A program made the position numbers and the translations under genes. A stretch of 64,000 nucleotides of DNA, taken from positions 58,220,080 through 58,284,079 of the forward strand of contig OY744529.1 in assembly GCA_963556195.1 (NCBI GenBank), given 5' to 3'. Position 1 is the stretch's first letter; each line of letters starts with the position of its first letter. This DNA comes from Sepiola atlantica (lineage: Eukaryota > Mollusca > Cephalopoda > Sepiida > Sepiolidae). Under the pieces are notes generated by a model. That model was not told the DNA's origin. It worked only from the letters and a program-made list of their open reading frames with translations, and did not search any database. Of this stretch, positions 10,550-22,446 are shown one piece after another.

Positions 10550-13500
10550 AGTTTTAAATGTCTATGCAGGAAGATCCAAGAGTTAGAAAAAGAAGAATAA
10601 GAAATAAATATGTACAAATTTTGAAGGCAGGCAAGAAATTTCATCAGATTTTGAAAAGAATTAAAAGATAAATATCCATTCCGAAAATGAATGCCATTTA
10701 AATGAAACTAATGAATATAAATCGATAGATTCTTGTTATTATTTTGTTAAAGATTCAAATAGAAAAAAATACATTATTTTAATGAAGACAAAAGACAACT
10801 TATCTGCTGTTTTTCCTAAAGAATGTAAAAATTACTGAACAAGCAAGCAAATGTGTATTTAAAAGCTTGAAAGTAATAAAGTGTTTTGTTTTTTGTCTTT
10901 TTAAAACAAACCTTTCGTTGGATCCGTCACAGAAAAAGTGTACATAAACTTCATTTGATAAGGAAAGAAAATTATTAAGTTGAAATGCTGAAACATTACT
11001 GAACTTTTTCTGGAACGGAAACATACCATGAGAATAAGCAATGCATCATCTTAGATTATGGAAAACCTGCAGGAGTGTGCGCATTCATGTCAATTGGTAG
11101 CAACGATTTTCAGTCTTTTACAAGTTAAACAGATTTATTTTATTTTATTTTTAAATTCCTAATAGTTTTACTGGCAAAATAAGAAAAAAATCTTAAACAG
11201 AAGTCAATATAGGTAAGACAAAATAATAGATTAATGTCCAATCTTTTGTGTTTAAACAAATTTTCTTGATTTTCTTTTTTGGGGGGGGGGGGTGCTACCC
11301 TCACTATATTTCAGCTGTAACCTTCAGCCTTTCACAGGTTTCTTATACCATGCAATGTTATTGTTCTGCTAGAGTTTTTTTTTCCTGGTTAAAGCCTCTT
11401 TCCTACAGGTTAGTAATGTCTCCATTTGGTTGACTGATTAAATAACTTATTAATAATAATAAAAAAAAATAAGAATGGATAAACATTTGAAAATATAAAG
11501 ATAAAAAAATGCAAATAATGTTCAATAAGAAGTCACAGATGTGATGTGTAGAGAGAGGAGGGAGAGAGAGATGTGTACTCTCCATGAACAGGATTTGCCA
11601 ACATTTCAGAACAAAACTGATACTGTAGGAAGACCAGAGGTTACATGTTTTAAATATTATGAGGGGTAAAAATATAAATGTTAAAACGGGGGGGGGGGGG
11701 GGGATAATATTTCCAAATGGAATCATTAAAATATTTTGTCTTAAAATAAAAATTAAACAAACATTTTGTGTAAACAATGAATACATAGTAAATTTATTAA
11801 ACAACTTTTAGCAAATAAACTATTTAGATTTGGGTTTTTTTTCACAATTGTAAGATATCAATAATGAGCAACTAATGATCCATCAGTTCAGAGTAGAAAT
11901 CAGTGTTTACTTAAACGAAACAAGTTCTTAAATGAGTTCAGTTTTAGGGGTTCTCTCAATAATGATTAAAATAACAAAAAATACAAAATATGTATAATTA
12001 TAAATAAATAATGTTCATTGACAAACACTTTACATCAATTATTAAAAGTACAAGTTCCATCTACTAAAGGAATAAATCGAAAATGAAGATTTGAAATGGC
12101 GGCCATTTTGAATTCCAATATGGCGGACATGAAGGGAGGATTCCGAGTGGCTCAATATCTGAAGGTGTTCGCCATTTATCAATACACATTTGTGGCAAAT
12201 TTGATGCTTGTATCACAAAATGCACAATCCTTTTGAAATTTCGAGCTAAACCGCCCCACTATTTTACCTGTTCAGCAAAAATGATAGATCAGATTGATCT
12301 GACCATCAAAGAAATGTAAGCTTACTTTTGATAGCGGTTTATATTAATCATTTATCAACAAATGAGTACACATTTTGAGAGCTGAAACCTATTTTTTTTA
12401 TTTGTAAAGCAAATAACAGTTTGGCTATTTTTAATTGTCAAACTGTTGATATAGTTCCAATATTAATTAAATGCCCTATGAGTTATCACCATGGCTGTTT
12501 GATAAAGCAGTGTGCCCAGACAATAACTGTTGGAGATCAAAACTGGATTGGATCATGATGAAGGAAGGCAAAGCAACAAGTAGACAAAAGGTGAATTGAA
12601 AAAGTTGATAGAATAATATACACCAAATGAAGCACACAAAACAAAATTAAAATAAGTTGTGCAAAGATATTTTTAATTCAAAAAGAATTTTTTTTATTTA
12701 AAAAAAAATATTTGTATTTTTAATAAAATAATTTTTTTTATTAATAAGTTTTTAAAAATGTAAAAAAATTGCTTTTTTTTTTGTAAAATAGGTGTTTATT
12801 AAGAAGTGTAGATTTTTCCATAAAAAATGGTAAAAATACAGAAAACTTCATATATTATTATGAAATTTACTATTGAGTCTTGGGATTTAAAAAAATCGAA
12901 GTTGCTTCTTCAAATAAAAGTAAAAAATATTAAGAAACAAAAAAAATTAACGGAAAAATATAATCTAAATGAAGCACACAAAATAAAATTAAATACATTG
13001 TGCAAGTTTTAATTATCAATAGAGGGCTTTTATTAATAATTTATAAAATGTAAATGAAGGTTTTTTATGGAAAATAAGTGTTTATTAAAAAGTTTAGATT
13101 TTCTCATAGAATTAAAAATTTTATATAAAAAGTTCAAAATACAGAAAACCTTATGATAAAAAAAATGATAAAATTTAATATTATTTTCTGAGATTGAGTT
13201 GTTTCTTTAAATAATAAAAACATTAATGATCATGTACAGAAAACAATTTAGAAATGAAGAATATATAATATATTTAGAATATATAATTTATGACAAGACG
13301 CAATTCATAAATTATAGATAAATTATAGATAAATTATAGATACATTATAGATAAATACAACTGCACATTAAAAAAGTTACTTAATCTGCTAGAAGGAACA
13401 TATTTGATATCATTCGTGCAATTACATTTGAATTTTTCTATGAGATGTTAAGATAAAAACAAGAATTTTCCCTTGAATATATAACAATTGGAAATCAAAT

Positions 13501-14100
13501 AAGACAAACTGTTAAAAATCAATAAACGTTTTGATCACTCATAAATATTTTCAGATACAATCGATTAATTTTAGTATATGTAAAATTATGAACATTAAGA
13601 AAAGTAACTGATGATTTTTAGTATTTTTTCTGAATAATTTTTTTTTTTTTAAATGAACCCATTATATAAAATATATAAAGTATGTAATTTCAACAAAAAT
13701 AGTTATTTTATTTATGTTTTGTAAAAAAGAGAACATTCTTTACTGTACTTTTATATTATTAATTTTCAAATAAAAACATTTATCAACAACAAAATTATGT
13801 TGTTTTTTTCTATGGGCAGATGATTAATAATTTCACTTTTTTACAGTCAGAAATGAAAAACAAAAGTTATTTAGCAACATTATTTAATTTCATGATTCAA
13901 TTTTAAAGACTTCAAACGTCAGATATTGGGTAATATAAATGTCCCAACCCATTATGGTGAGCATAGTAATTATGATGTATCATTTCTAAATTAAAATTAA
14001 TGTTACCCATAATAATAACATTGTTACAGTAGATATGTATAGATATATAAATATGACGAGGCGAAAGTTTAAAAACGAAAAATCTTTTTTATAACAAGAA
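10550..14100. other. LRP1-like large intron, AT-rich, no gene seen
   Basis: No exon is supported. Poly(G) runs occur near 11280 and 11688. A GC-richer segment at 12085-12260 contains the palindrome AAATGGCGGCCATTTT-like sequence and GGCGGAC. A 12-bp unit (AAATTATAGATA) repeats about four times at 13312-13360. The rest is AT-rich and unremarkable. Confidence 0.55.
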
Positions 14101-14106
14101 TAATAA

Positions 14107-14285
14107 TGTGTATTATTTGAATTATTCGAACTGGTATTCTTATCTTGGTAGTTATTTTGAGAAAGTTTTGATCAATGTGAACTCTGACCTTCTTCAGGTG
14201 CACCTTTTTAAACTTGGACATCTTTGTGTAACATTAAGGAACTTGGAGATTATATGGGCCGAAATGTGAATATACAACCAAGATG
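14107..14285. mobile_element. Foldback repeat copy 2, truncated
   Basis: It starts TATTATTTGAATTATTCGAA and continues to GATCAATGTGAACTCTGACC and TTCTTCAGGTGC, the family left arm. Only traces of the right arm remain (GGGCCGAAATGTGAATA, then ACCAAGATGAGAA at the end). Confidence 0.6.
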
Positions 14286-14306
14286 AGAAGAGTAGTGCAT
14301 TTACTA

Positions 14307-14308
<2 letters not shown>

Positions 14309-14374
<66 letters not shown>
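14309..14374. repeat. (TA)n microsatellite
   Basis: About 33 TA units. Confidence 0.98.
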
Positions 14375-14378
<4 letters not shown>

Positions 14379-14579
14379 TACTTTTATCACAATTTGTCCA
14401 GTATTTATTTTAAAAGGGTAGAGCTTTATAATAGTAGTAATAATGATTGTATTGAGCAGCTACACATTTGCAAACATATTTTGATCTTTAATAAGTGACC
14501 TGAAGAGATCATGGTAGATTGAAACATGTTTACAAATGGTTAGCCACTAAAAAGAATTATTATTATTCCTCCTCAATAC

Positions 14580-15005
14580 GAGAACACATGTAAAGTGCAG
14601 ACAGAATGGAGAATTGCATTTTATTCCAAATCATGAGATTGTATCCTCATAAGTTATCTTACTTTCAGAAGGATGGAGCTCCACCCCATTATACTTAGCC
14701 TGTGAGAACGTATGTTAATGAAAAAAATAGCTTTGAGTTTGAATCATGGATTGGTCATCAAGGTCATCGAGGTGGTATTGAATATCCTCTCAGAAGTCCA
14801 GATATGACTCCACTGGACTTCTCTTTCTGCGGTCAGTTGAAATATGAGATCCACAAGAATTCATGTCCACAAACTCTTCAACAGATGTGTGATAAGATCA
14901 GTTCATGTGCAAGAAACATTCCCAGCTATTTCTTCTCAAATGTTTTTCTTTCTCTTACATCATGTTGCTATGACTTGATTGCTGTTGATGAACAACATTG
15001 AACAT
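14580..15005 (+). pseudogene. Mariner-like transposase remnant
   Basis: The frame near 14664 reads QKDGAPPHYT and then a stop. It continues PVRTYVNE and later EYPLRSPDMTPLDFSFCGQL. These match the last two catalytic blocks of mariner/IS630-group transposases (QxDGAPPH and RSPDLTPLDFFLWG), and both catalytic Asp residues are kept. The first block, the DNA-binding domain and inverted ends were not found. It is a 5'-truncated copy broken by at least one stop. It lies inside the large LRP1-like intron, opposite to the gene. Confidence 0.7.
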
Positions 15006-15173
15006 TTGCGATAAGAATGATAGACTATGTTTACTTTTAATTCATACAATGCCTGTTTTTCCTAATAAAGATTTTGTTGATTGATTTAAAGAACTGCTTT
15101 TTAAAAATTGTCTACATAGTTCTGAGTCAGCCTCTCTGTGTGTTTGCATCATTTAATTACTATACATTACTGG

Positions 15174-15368
15174 CCACCCAGCAGTAAATGGGTACCTGAC
15201 TAAAACTCAGGGAAGGTTCAAGGCAGCGGAAGGAGAGGGATGGGCTCCGCCTTCCATATGCTGTGCCCTAGACACGGTGATTCTTAACAAATCACCGCCG
15301 CTACGGCCATGGGCAGTGTGCGATGTCGGCAACGACACTCGTGCGCGTCCAGGCTATGCGACCCTTAA
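15174..15368 (+). mobile_element. tRNA-derived SINE, 5'-truncated copy
   Basis: This matches the body of the SINE at 3984-4275 from CCACCCAGCAGTAAATGGGT onward, to the shared end GGCTATGCGACC followed by a T run. The promoter part is absent. It keeps a 9-bp segment (CCGCTACGG) missing from the first copy. Confidence 0.85.
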
Positions 15369-15674
15369 CTTTTTTTTTTATTTGAATAAGCCCATATAGT
15401 ATGGATTAAAATAACCAACTATTATTCGGTTGCCATCTTCTAAAATGTTAATTCAGACAAGAAACTTTAATAAATTGCTTTGTTTCCTTTCAAAAACAAA
15501 AGAAGTGTATTTCAAATGTCAGACAACATGGAGATGTTTTTCGCAAGAAGATTTGTTCAATTTATTTAACAAATGAAGATTTGTTACATTTTAAATGGAG
15601 CTATTATAAAAAAGGTTTTCAAAGAAATATTGAAAAAATATATACTCATTTACAAATAATTATTATATTTGGTA

Positions 15675-15681
<7 letters not shown>

Positions 15682-15726
<45 letters not shown>
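15682..15726. repeat. (TA)n microsatellite
   Basis: About 22 TA units preceded by a short TG run. Confidence 0.97.
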
Positions 15727-15731
<5 letters not shown>

Positions 15732-16120
15732 CACAATATCTCATAAAAGAAAAGACAAAATGGAAAAACCAAAAACAAAAACAAACGAATAATTGACTGG
15801 TTTCATTTGAATCAACGAACATCTTCAGAAAAAGTAAATATTTTAAATTTATTGAGAAAAAAAAGATAAAACATAAGAAAAGAGATGTAAAACGGAATGT
15901 TTGGTGCAAGCATAGCTGTTTGAAAATCAGCAACGCATGGAAAAAGACGTTAATGGGGGGGGGGGGGGTAATGCAATGCACGTGCCATTAACATCCCGTT
16001 AAGCATCTTTTTTCCTTTGTTTTGTCATTTAAATTTTGCTATAAATTTAAAACTTCACTTATTCTGAAGACGTTCATTCATTTTTGTTTTTCCTGTGTTT
16101 AATTTGTTTTTCCATGTTGT

Positions 16121-16170
16121 TTATATATATATATATTATATATATATTATATATATATATATATATATAA
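16121..16170. repeat. Interrupted (TA)n microsatellite
   Basis: About 25 TA units with two interruptions, followed by a short TG run. Confidence 0.95.
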
Positions 16171-16775
16171 TGTGTGTGTGTTTGTGTGTCTCATAGTGTA
16201 CTTACCTGGTTTTAATATACTGCAATTAAATTGATGGTTAAAACAAAAATGTTGGTAAGGTACATGCATTTGTTTTGGGGTTTGAATTTTGTTTTTTAGC
16301 AAGCAAGGCAGGCAGACAGGCACATAACTGAATTTAATCAAGCAGAGACAAACAGTGAAAAGTGCACAGAGAAATGGATATGTAAGATAGGTTTCTCATA
16401 GCTTCGATTCATAGTCATCAGATCTGTATAAAGATATTTTTATTTTGGTCAATGTCCATGGTGAAAACTTTAGAAAATAGATTTAAATATAGAAAAGGAA
16501 AACAACAAGTTGATACAGAATTTCGAGAAATATTTGTCTCAATCAAAGTTTTCAAATCATATCTTACATTTTTAGCACATAAACCAGAAATATTCTATAT
16601 ATTGGAAGTTTTGTTTGTATACAAATTAATGCAACTATCACTGTTATTCAGAATAATTAAATTGCACTGCATTGGTGCATTCTGTTGCAAGAGTGTGTCT
16701 TGGTAAGTTAGCAATATCTGGATTGTTAATCTTAATATTTATAAACTACTTTATTAATAATAATGTCAGGTTTTG

Positions 16776-17207
16776 GATTATTTGAACTACTGTTCTCATC
16801 TTAGATATTATTCTCACAACGTTTCGGTCGATGTAACTTCCGACCTTCTTTAGGTGCATCTAGTCGAACTCGGGAATCTATATGGAATTTCAAATGGAAC
16901 CTTTTATTTAATCCATGGGGGTAACTTGCTCTCATTCCGTCAGCCTTGCCCGGGTAGAAGTCTTCAGTAATTCGCAATTTCATTCTTAGTATTGCTCGTA
17001 CTAAGGATTGAACCTTCAACCTCTAGAAGACTGTCAGTTAGAACTGATTATTACTCAGCACTTTCATCCATTACACCATAAGTGCTTGTGGACAAGACAC
17101 ACCTTTGGGAGGTTGGAGGATATATTGATGGAAACGTTGTTAGAATACCATCCAAGATGAGAACAGTTGTCCAAATATCAATCCTCATCTCAAAAATTCT
17201 GAAATCG
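16776..17207. mobile_element. Foldback SINE-like element with tRNA-derived core
   Basis: About 90-bp arms pair (16776-16870 with 17092-17187, imperfectly). The interior on the minus strand has polymerase III-like boxes: TGGTGTAATGG (17068-17078) and GGTTCAATCCT (17004-17014), spaced as in a tRNA with a long variable arm. The element is flanked by a 14-bp direct repeat, AATGTCAGGTTTTG, at 16762-16775 and 17208-17221. This reads as a target-site duplication and suggests retroposition. Shorter copies without the tRNA-like core lie at 3607, 14107 and 33123. I infer a SINE-like family that carries inverted arms. Confidence 0.72.
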
Positions 17208-17224
17208 AATGTCAGGTTTTGTTG

Positions 17225-17843
17225 TTAATTTTTCATAGATTTTGGACACTGACTTTATTGGAAAATAAAAATATTCAATTGTTTAGAAAACTGAAAAGAC
17301 TTTTGGTTGTGTTAGAGATGGAATAGCTCCATTCGCCTTACATACATATCCATCCTCGTAAACAAAATGCATGAAAATAAATAAATGGAAAGAGGTGATA
17401 ACAAAACCAATAGTTGAGTGCAGGAGTACCAGATATTCATTCTGTGATTTTATTTGCATGATTTCAAGCCGAGACATAAGGAAATTAAAACAGCAGCTTA
17501 ATTACATGTCTTAAAATGAAGTTGTGTAAAGAGAAATAAAACTGAAAAAAAAAAGAAAAAAAACAACCAATAAAAGGAGATGAAATCAAAAGGAAAAAAA
17601 GCCAGGATTTTTTTTTTTTTTATTTGAGTGTGGGAGAGTGGGCAGGTGAAACAAGCAGTCAAGTTCAGGATTTAGGTTTCAGGTTTTTTTTTTTTTTGCT
17701 TTTTTTAGTGTGTGTGAAACATAGCATCCACCACCAAAACACCACCAAAACTTTTCTAACATAACATTAAAAAGCTTAGAAAATAAAGAGAAATCCCAAA
17801 ATTAATATAAGTAAAAATAAGTAAATAACCAAGTAAATGAAAA

Positions 17844-17878
<35 letters not shown>

Positions 17879-18510
17879 GATGATGATGATAATAATAATA
17901 GCCAAGCAGGATAGCTTATTGATGTAGAAATAGGAATATACACACCTGTTGTGAGTCCGTTTGTTTTCTTACGCATGCGGCCTAAGTAACAATATGTGAA
18001 TAAAGTTAAGAAGAAATGCAACAGAATGCTGTGGAATTGTGAGTTGTTTTGTTAGGAGAATAAAAGGACAAAAGATTTCCAATCAGATTATTTTTTATAT
18101 ATATCTTAAATACTTTTAATAAATAACGGTATAGAAAAAGGAATGTTTAAAAAAAGATGAGAAATTTAACTCATATAATAATAGAGTGTAAACAAATATT
18201 GGATCCACATAAAATAAATATATTTAAATGTGCATTCATTAGTCAAATGTGGATTATTTTATCATTAAAATTGGTTGTGTCGAAACTTATTCTAGCATTT
18301 ACAAAGGTAGAAAAACAAAAGATTGAAAGACTCAATATTATCTCATAAAAAACAAGCAAAAATCTTTCAAATGGACGAAAGATTTATGTGATGAAAAAAG
18401 TTTAAGATTTGTTAGCTTAAAAAAAAAGTGTCATCGTTTAAATATTTTAAATTAAGACACTTATTAAGTGAAAAGACAGTGTCTAAAATATCTGAATCTT
18501 GGATCTTTTA
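17225..18510. other. Intron sequence, no gene seen
   Basis: This stretch is AT-rich, with a (TAA)n tract at 17847-17877, GAT units at 17879-17890 and several T runs. No family features are seen in any frame. Confidence 0.6.
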
Positions 18511-18517
18511 TAGACAA

Positions 18518-19150
18518 CTAGAAGAATACCCGTTCCAGGACGGGTAAAATTAATTCTCCGAACTGAATAGTTTTGCGTCACTTTTATATTCGCTTATGAA
18601 GATTAAAACCCAGATATAATGTTATGATTAAAATCAAGATATAATGTTAATCTTATGTCTAGAATCCTTATTTCAATTTTGATCAAAATCAATTACATGA
18701 TTTTGATTCTAGAAAATATCTAAAATTAAAATCTTAAGCTTAAGAGGTATTAAGACGAATTGGAAATCCAAGGAATCTGGCTTCATAACTATGGATCAAA
18801 TTTAATGTAAATAAGAAATATTTGAATTTTCAAATGGGAGGTTGAGCCCATATTATGCCCCCCTAAAAATCTTTTTAAATACTCCAAAGAAACTGACATT
18901 TTGGAAATATTAATTGATGTCTAATACCTATTATTAAAATTTCAGAATAAGCGGAAGCATCTGAATTTTTAAAAGGACATTCACACCTTTTTACCCCCTT
19001 TGTAGAGAACTGAATTAAACTAAAAATAGCCCACATTTTAACCCCTCACGCCTAGCAGCTGTGTTCCAAAATCCATAAGGATAAGTTAATTAGTTTAGGA
19101 GTGAATCCTGTACACACAAATATATAAACATATAAACATATCTAACTTTG
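18518..19150 (-). mobile_element. Helitron-like non-autonomous element, reversed
   Basis: On the minus strand the 3' end has the hairpin ACCCG-TCCTGGAA-CGGGT, then TATTCTTCTAG followed by T. This fits the Helitron rule of a hairpin, CTRR, then T. The other end contains CTAGCAGCTGTGTTCCAAA and CTAATTAACTTATCC-type sequence (in plus orientation near 19055-19095). A related segment lies at about 30045-30130. No replicase gene is present. Confidence 0.55.
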
Positions 19151-19159
19151 TAAAGATGA

Positions 19160-20485
19160 AGATATATTAAATTTTCAAGAAATCTTGCATATCCAGCACC
19201 CACACTTTAATTAGAAATGTTATTTCTAGAAAAGAATATTATAAAACTGATTTATAACCTTATCTCAACTGTATTTAGGATGATTATTAAAAATAAACTT
19301 ATCAAAAAAGAAAATAATCATTCTTGTCACTCATAGCAAAGACGGAAGTTTTCTTTTGTTTTTGTTTTTAAATTTATTGTTAGAAATAAAGATCTGATAT
19401 TTTTTGGATACTGAGATAAATAGAAAAAATATTATTAGTACAATTTTATAACAAAAAGTCTGTCAGGTATCAAGAGAGAAGCACTAAATAAGTATAACCC
19501 TTACTAAGGTCAAGATTATATAAAGATAGTTTAGAAGTTTTATGATTGAAAAATACAATTATACATCTTCTACTTATTTTGACATAAATACTTCGGTGTA
19601 TTATTCTTGGAATAATTATTTCTGGTTAGATGTTGTCCAACTCTTTAAACCAGAGAGTTTTTATTTGGAATAACTGAGGAAGGGGGTTTATCAGAGATTA
19701 CTTTTTTTTCAAAGTAAGAGATTTAAAACGAAAGATTTGATGATTAAAAAAAAACAAGAGAATAATAGTAATAAAGGATCAATCCCAGGCACAACTCTTG
19801 GAGAATCAACCAATACTTTAAATCCATGGTCATCCCAATAATAGGCTGAGAAATATAACATTTGGAATCTCCGATTGGAGGCAAGTTTTACAATCAGTCA
19901 GCAGAGATCTCTTTAGCTGCTAAATCTTCACCTAGAAAATTTCATCCTGAAAGGATTTTACCTATGCCCATGACAAATTCTCTATAAAATAAATCCCACA
20001 TTGAAATGAAAATCATTCATTAAAATATACATCTGCCTTTGATTATTCAAAGTTACCTGTTTCTTCATTTATAGGAATTTGTCAATAGTTGTCAAATTTA
20101 TCAATTAGCTCATTGTGATTCTTATTATTTGGTATGCAAAACACAAAAACATCAAACTAATCTCACAGGGGAATTTTCCCTCTGTTTTTAACTGCTATAT
20201 CAATTATCTTCACATCGCCTCTAGTAAAAGACCCCAGTTGCATAATTGTCTGCCTGTTAGAGAGATGGCTATTTTTTAAATATTATTAACTTTTAATGAG
20301 TCAACCCAGATAGTAAAATCAAATCCCTCCATTTTAATCCAAAGCTAAAAAAGAGCATGATATTTAAAAATAACTAGTTAAATGTATAAAAATAAAGAAT
20401 CTAATAAAAGTTTGTAAACCAGAATATTCTTGGCAAGAATCCAATATAAATAAGCCATTTGTATATTTATATATCTTTGTAAATC
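19160..20485. other. Intron sequence, no gene seen
   Basis: This is AT-rich, with no recognisable coding or repeat family. Confidence 0.55.
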
Positions 20486-20489
20486 GAAA

Positions 20490-20765
20490 ACAGTGTCTAT
20501 ATCTGATGGAGCAACTCTATGGACATCTTTACTAGATCTCAGACACTGCAAGATTGCAAGACACTGCTGGAGGGCTAAGGATGAAATCATCAGCGATGTT
20601 CTTCTGTGGATGCCAAAACAGGAATGTGGCTCAGTGGGTAGACCGCACAGAACCGACATCAAAAAACAGAAGACTCACAATGTACCTATGAAGACGTACC
20701 AGGTGTGATGGAGGATACAGCGAGATGGCGTGAGAGAGTTAGGAGGATCCATGACACTACCACGA
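20490..20765 (+). mobile_element. LINE 3' coding fragment (RTE-like tail)
   Basis: The plus-strand frame reads RHCWRAKDEIISDVLLWMP and later SVGRPHRTDIKKQ, and in another phase a WRIQRDGVREL segment. This is the conserved tail of LINE polyproteins (a WGH-like block, LLWxP, GRPxxTY, then a WRxRVRE block). It has a stop between the last two blocks. The upstream polymerase is absent. Confidence 0.55.
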
Positions 20766-20950
20766 CTAGATGATGATAATATCTTATGGTAATAACCTCT
20801 TTCCCACCGCAGGAAGATGTGGTACAAGGCCGAAAGGTGGTGTTTTATCCAATCAACACACAAATACTGAGGCTCAAATCCCGGACCTTCAGTCATTACT
20901 GACTGTAAAAGTTCAATAACCTAACTGTCTCGGCCAGCTTGCCAGCTGAT
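20765..20950 (-). mobile_element. tRNA-derived SINE
   Basis: On the minus strand the 5' part reads GCTGGCCGAGACAGTTAGG (A-box, tRNA-Leu/Ser-like). It is followed by a long variable region and a B-box-like GGATTTGAGCC (plus-strand positions 20871-20881). The body then contains CACCTTTCGGCCTTGTACCA and ends in an ATC-type tail near 20770. It abuts the LINE fragment. Confidence 0.65.
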
Positions 20951-21119
20951 GTAATGCAGGAGAAATTTTATTGTATTTAATTACACTAATCGATTTCAGT
21001 AGAGGATCCAATTCCATTCAGGGGAAAAGCTTGCATGCATATATACACACTCATACATGCACTCCTTACATGTAAGCTTTCACAGAAGGAAATTTTCCTT
21101 TATCTAGTCAATGGTCCTG

Positions 21120-21380
21120 CCTAGCCACATCTATTGGTTTGAACCCATTGTGTGTGTTGAGAATGAATATGTACCAAAACAACCTTTTTTTTATAGTGAG
21201 CCTCTGTTTGATGATGACCTGAGACCGTGCAATAAAGACTGTCTGAAGAACAATTGGACAAGAAATTCAAGTCTTCTTCCAACTTGGAAAGAAGAGGGAC
21301 CCATGGAAGACAACAATCAAAGAGAGAGAGAGAATGACAGATTTCATGGCTGAATGAGTTCAACATGTTCAGCTGAAGTA
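21120..21380 (+). mobile_element. Possible LINE tail fragment
   Basis: The frame contains NKDCLKNNWTRN and then TWKEEGPMEDNNQRERE. This resembles the KDxLK ... WEExAxDR block at the end of LINE polyproteins, but is too degenerate to be sure. It lies between two clearer fragments. Confidence 0.3.
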
Positions 21381-21429
21381 TACAGTATGAAAGTGATAGA
21401 TCAGTCATAGCAGAGGTTGTACATGAGAA

Positions 21430-21930
21430 GTTTCAACAGCTACCAAATGGCGTATCTATCAGACTATGATGCGGATCATCCTTCTCTATGGTTGTCAAAC
21501 GTGGCCAATGAGAGTAGTTTATCTGCATAGGCTCAAAGTATTTGCTGTATTCTACAACGTTGCCATGTTGATCAAGTAGAAACTCAAGATCTCCGTCAAC
21601 GACTGAATCTCCGACCCTTGCCGTTCGTCCTACTCCAATGTCATCTAAGATGGTTTGGGCATGCAGCATGGCGCACGGAGGGAGAACTCATTCTTCTCCC
21701 CCTTCTTTACCTAGTTGGCACAAATACGGTGGTAGGCAGCTGAAGACAATCAGTTCACCTAGCAGCACTATCAGGGCCACAAGTAGTAGGTCTCTTACTA
21801 TGGAATTGGGATTTGCTAACCACATCGTGTGACCTTGCTCAGAGTTGGTGAAAGTGAGCTGCGATGGTCAGAAACACTGTATTTGCTCGGGAGAAAGCTG
21901 GCTCAAGTAAAAGTAAGTACATGCCAATGA
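21430..21930 (+). mobile_element. RTE-like LINE 3' remnant
   Basis: A plus-strand frame gives MMRIILLYGCQTWPMRV near 21460. It matches the conserved YGCETWPxR block that follows the polymerase in this LINE group, and is then followed by several stops and frameshifts. The same block occurs in the copy at 50400. Confidence 0.65.
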
Positions 21931-21989
21931 CATCATTCCATGTCATCTCTTCACACCACATATGTTTGTCAAATGTTAGGTTAACCTTT

Positions 21990-22381
21990 CATGTGAGGTC
22001 TCATGACAAAAGGTTGAGAAATCAGTACAATTGAGAAAATATCTTGTGAAAAGTAAGAGTGCAGTGAAACATCTACAATTATGAAGATTAAAACTGCAAT
22101 TTAATATGTATGATTGTTTTTTATTCAAAGATTTATTACACATCTTTAACAGCAAACAAAAATTATCCTTTGAATTTCGTATCTCCAGTAAAAACGTATA
22201 TAAATTAGATAGCAAAATAATAAGTCTCTTTACTTCTATATTATTCATAATATATATATTTTTAGCTTTGCCAGAAGAATGTCTTAACTGATATTTCATA
22301 ATTTATGAATTTTCGAATGAAATCAAAGTAGAAAAAATAGTGGTGTGGCTGTGACCCAACGGGTCATGGGTACATCTATTA

Positions 22382-22446
<65 letters not shown>

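Larger units (their letters stand above)
15370..16760. other. Intron sequence with two (TA)n tracts
   Basis: No gene is seen. It contains (TA)n at 15682-15726 and 16121-16170 and a poly(G) run near 15956-15968. Confidence 0.6.

Noticed and set aside
20675..20896. A minus-strand frame of 73 codons
   Set aside because: It is read through the SINE at 20765-20950.
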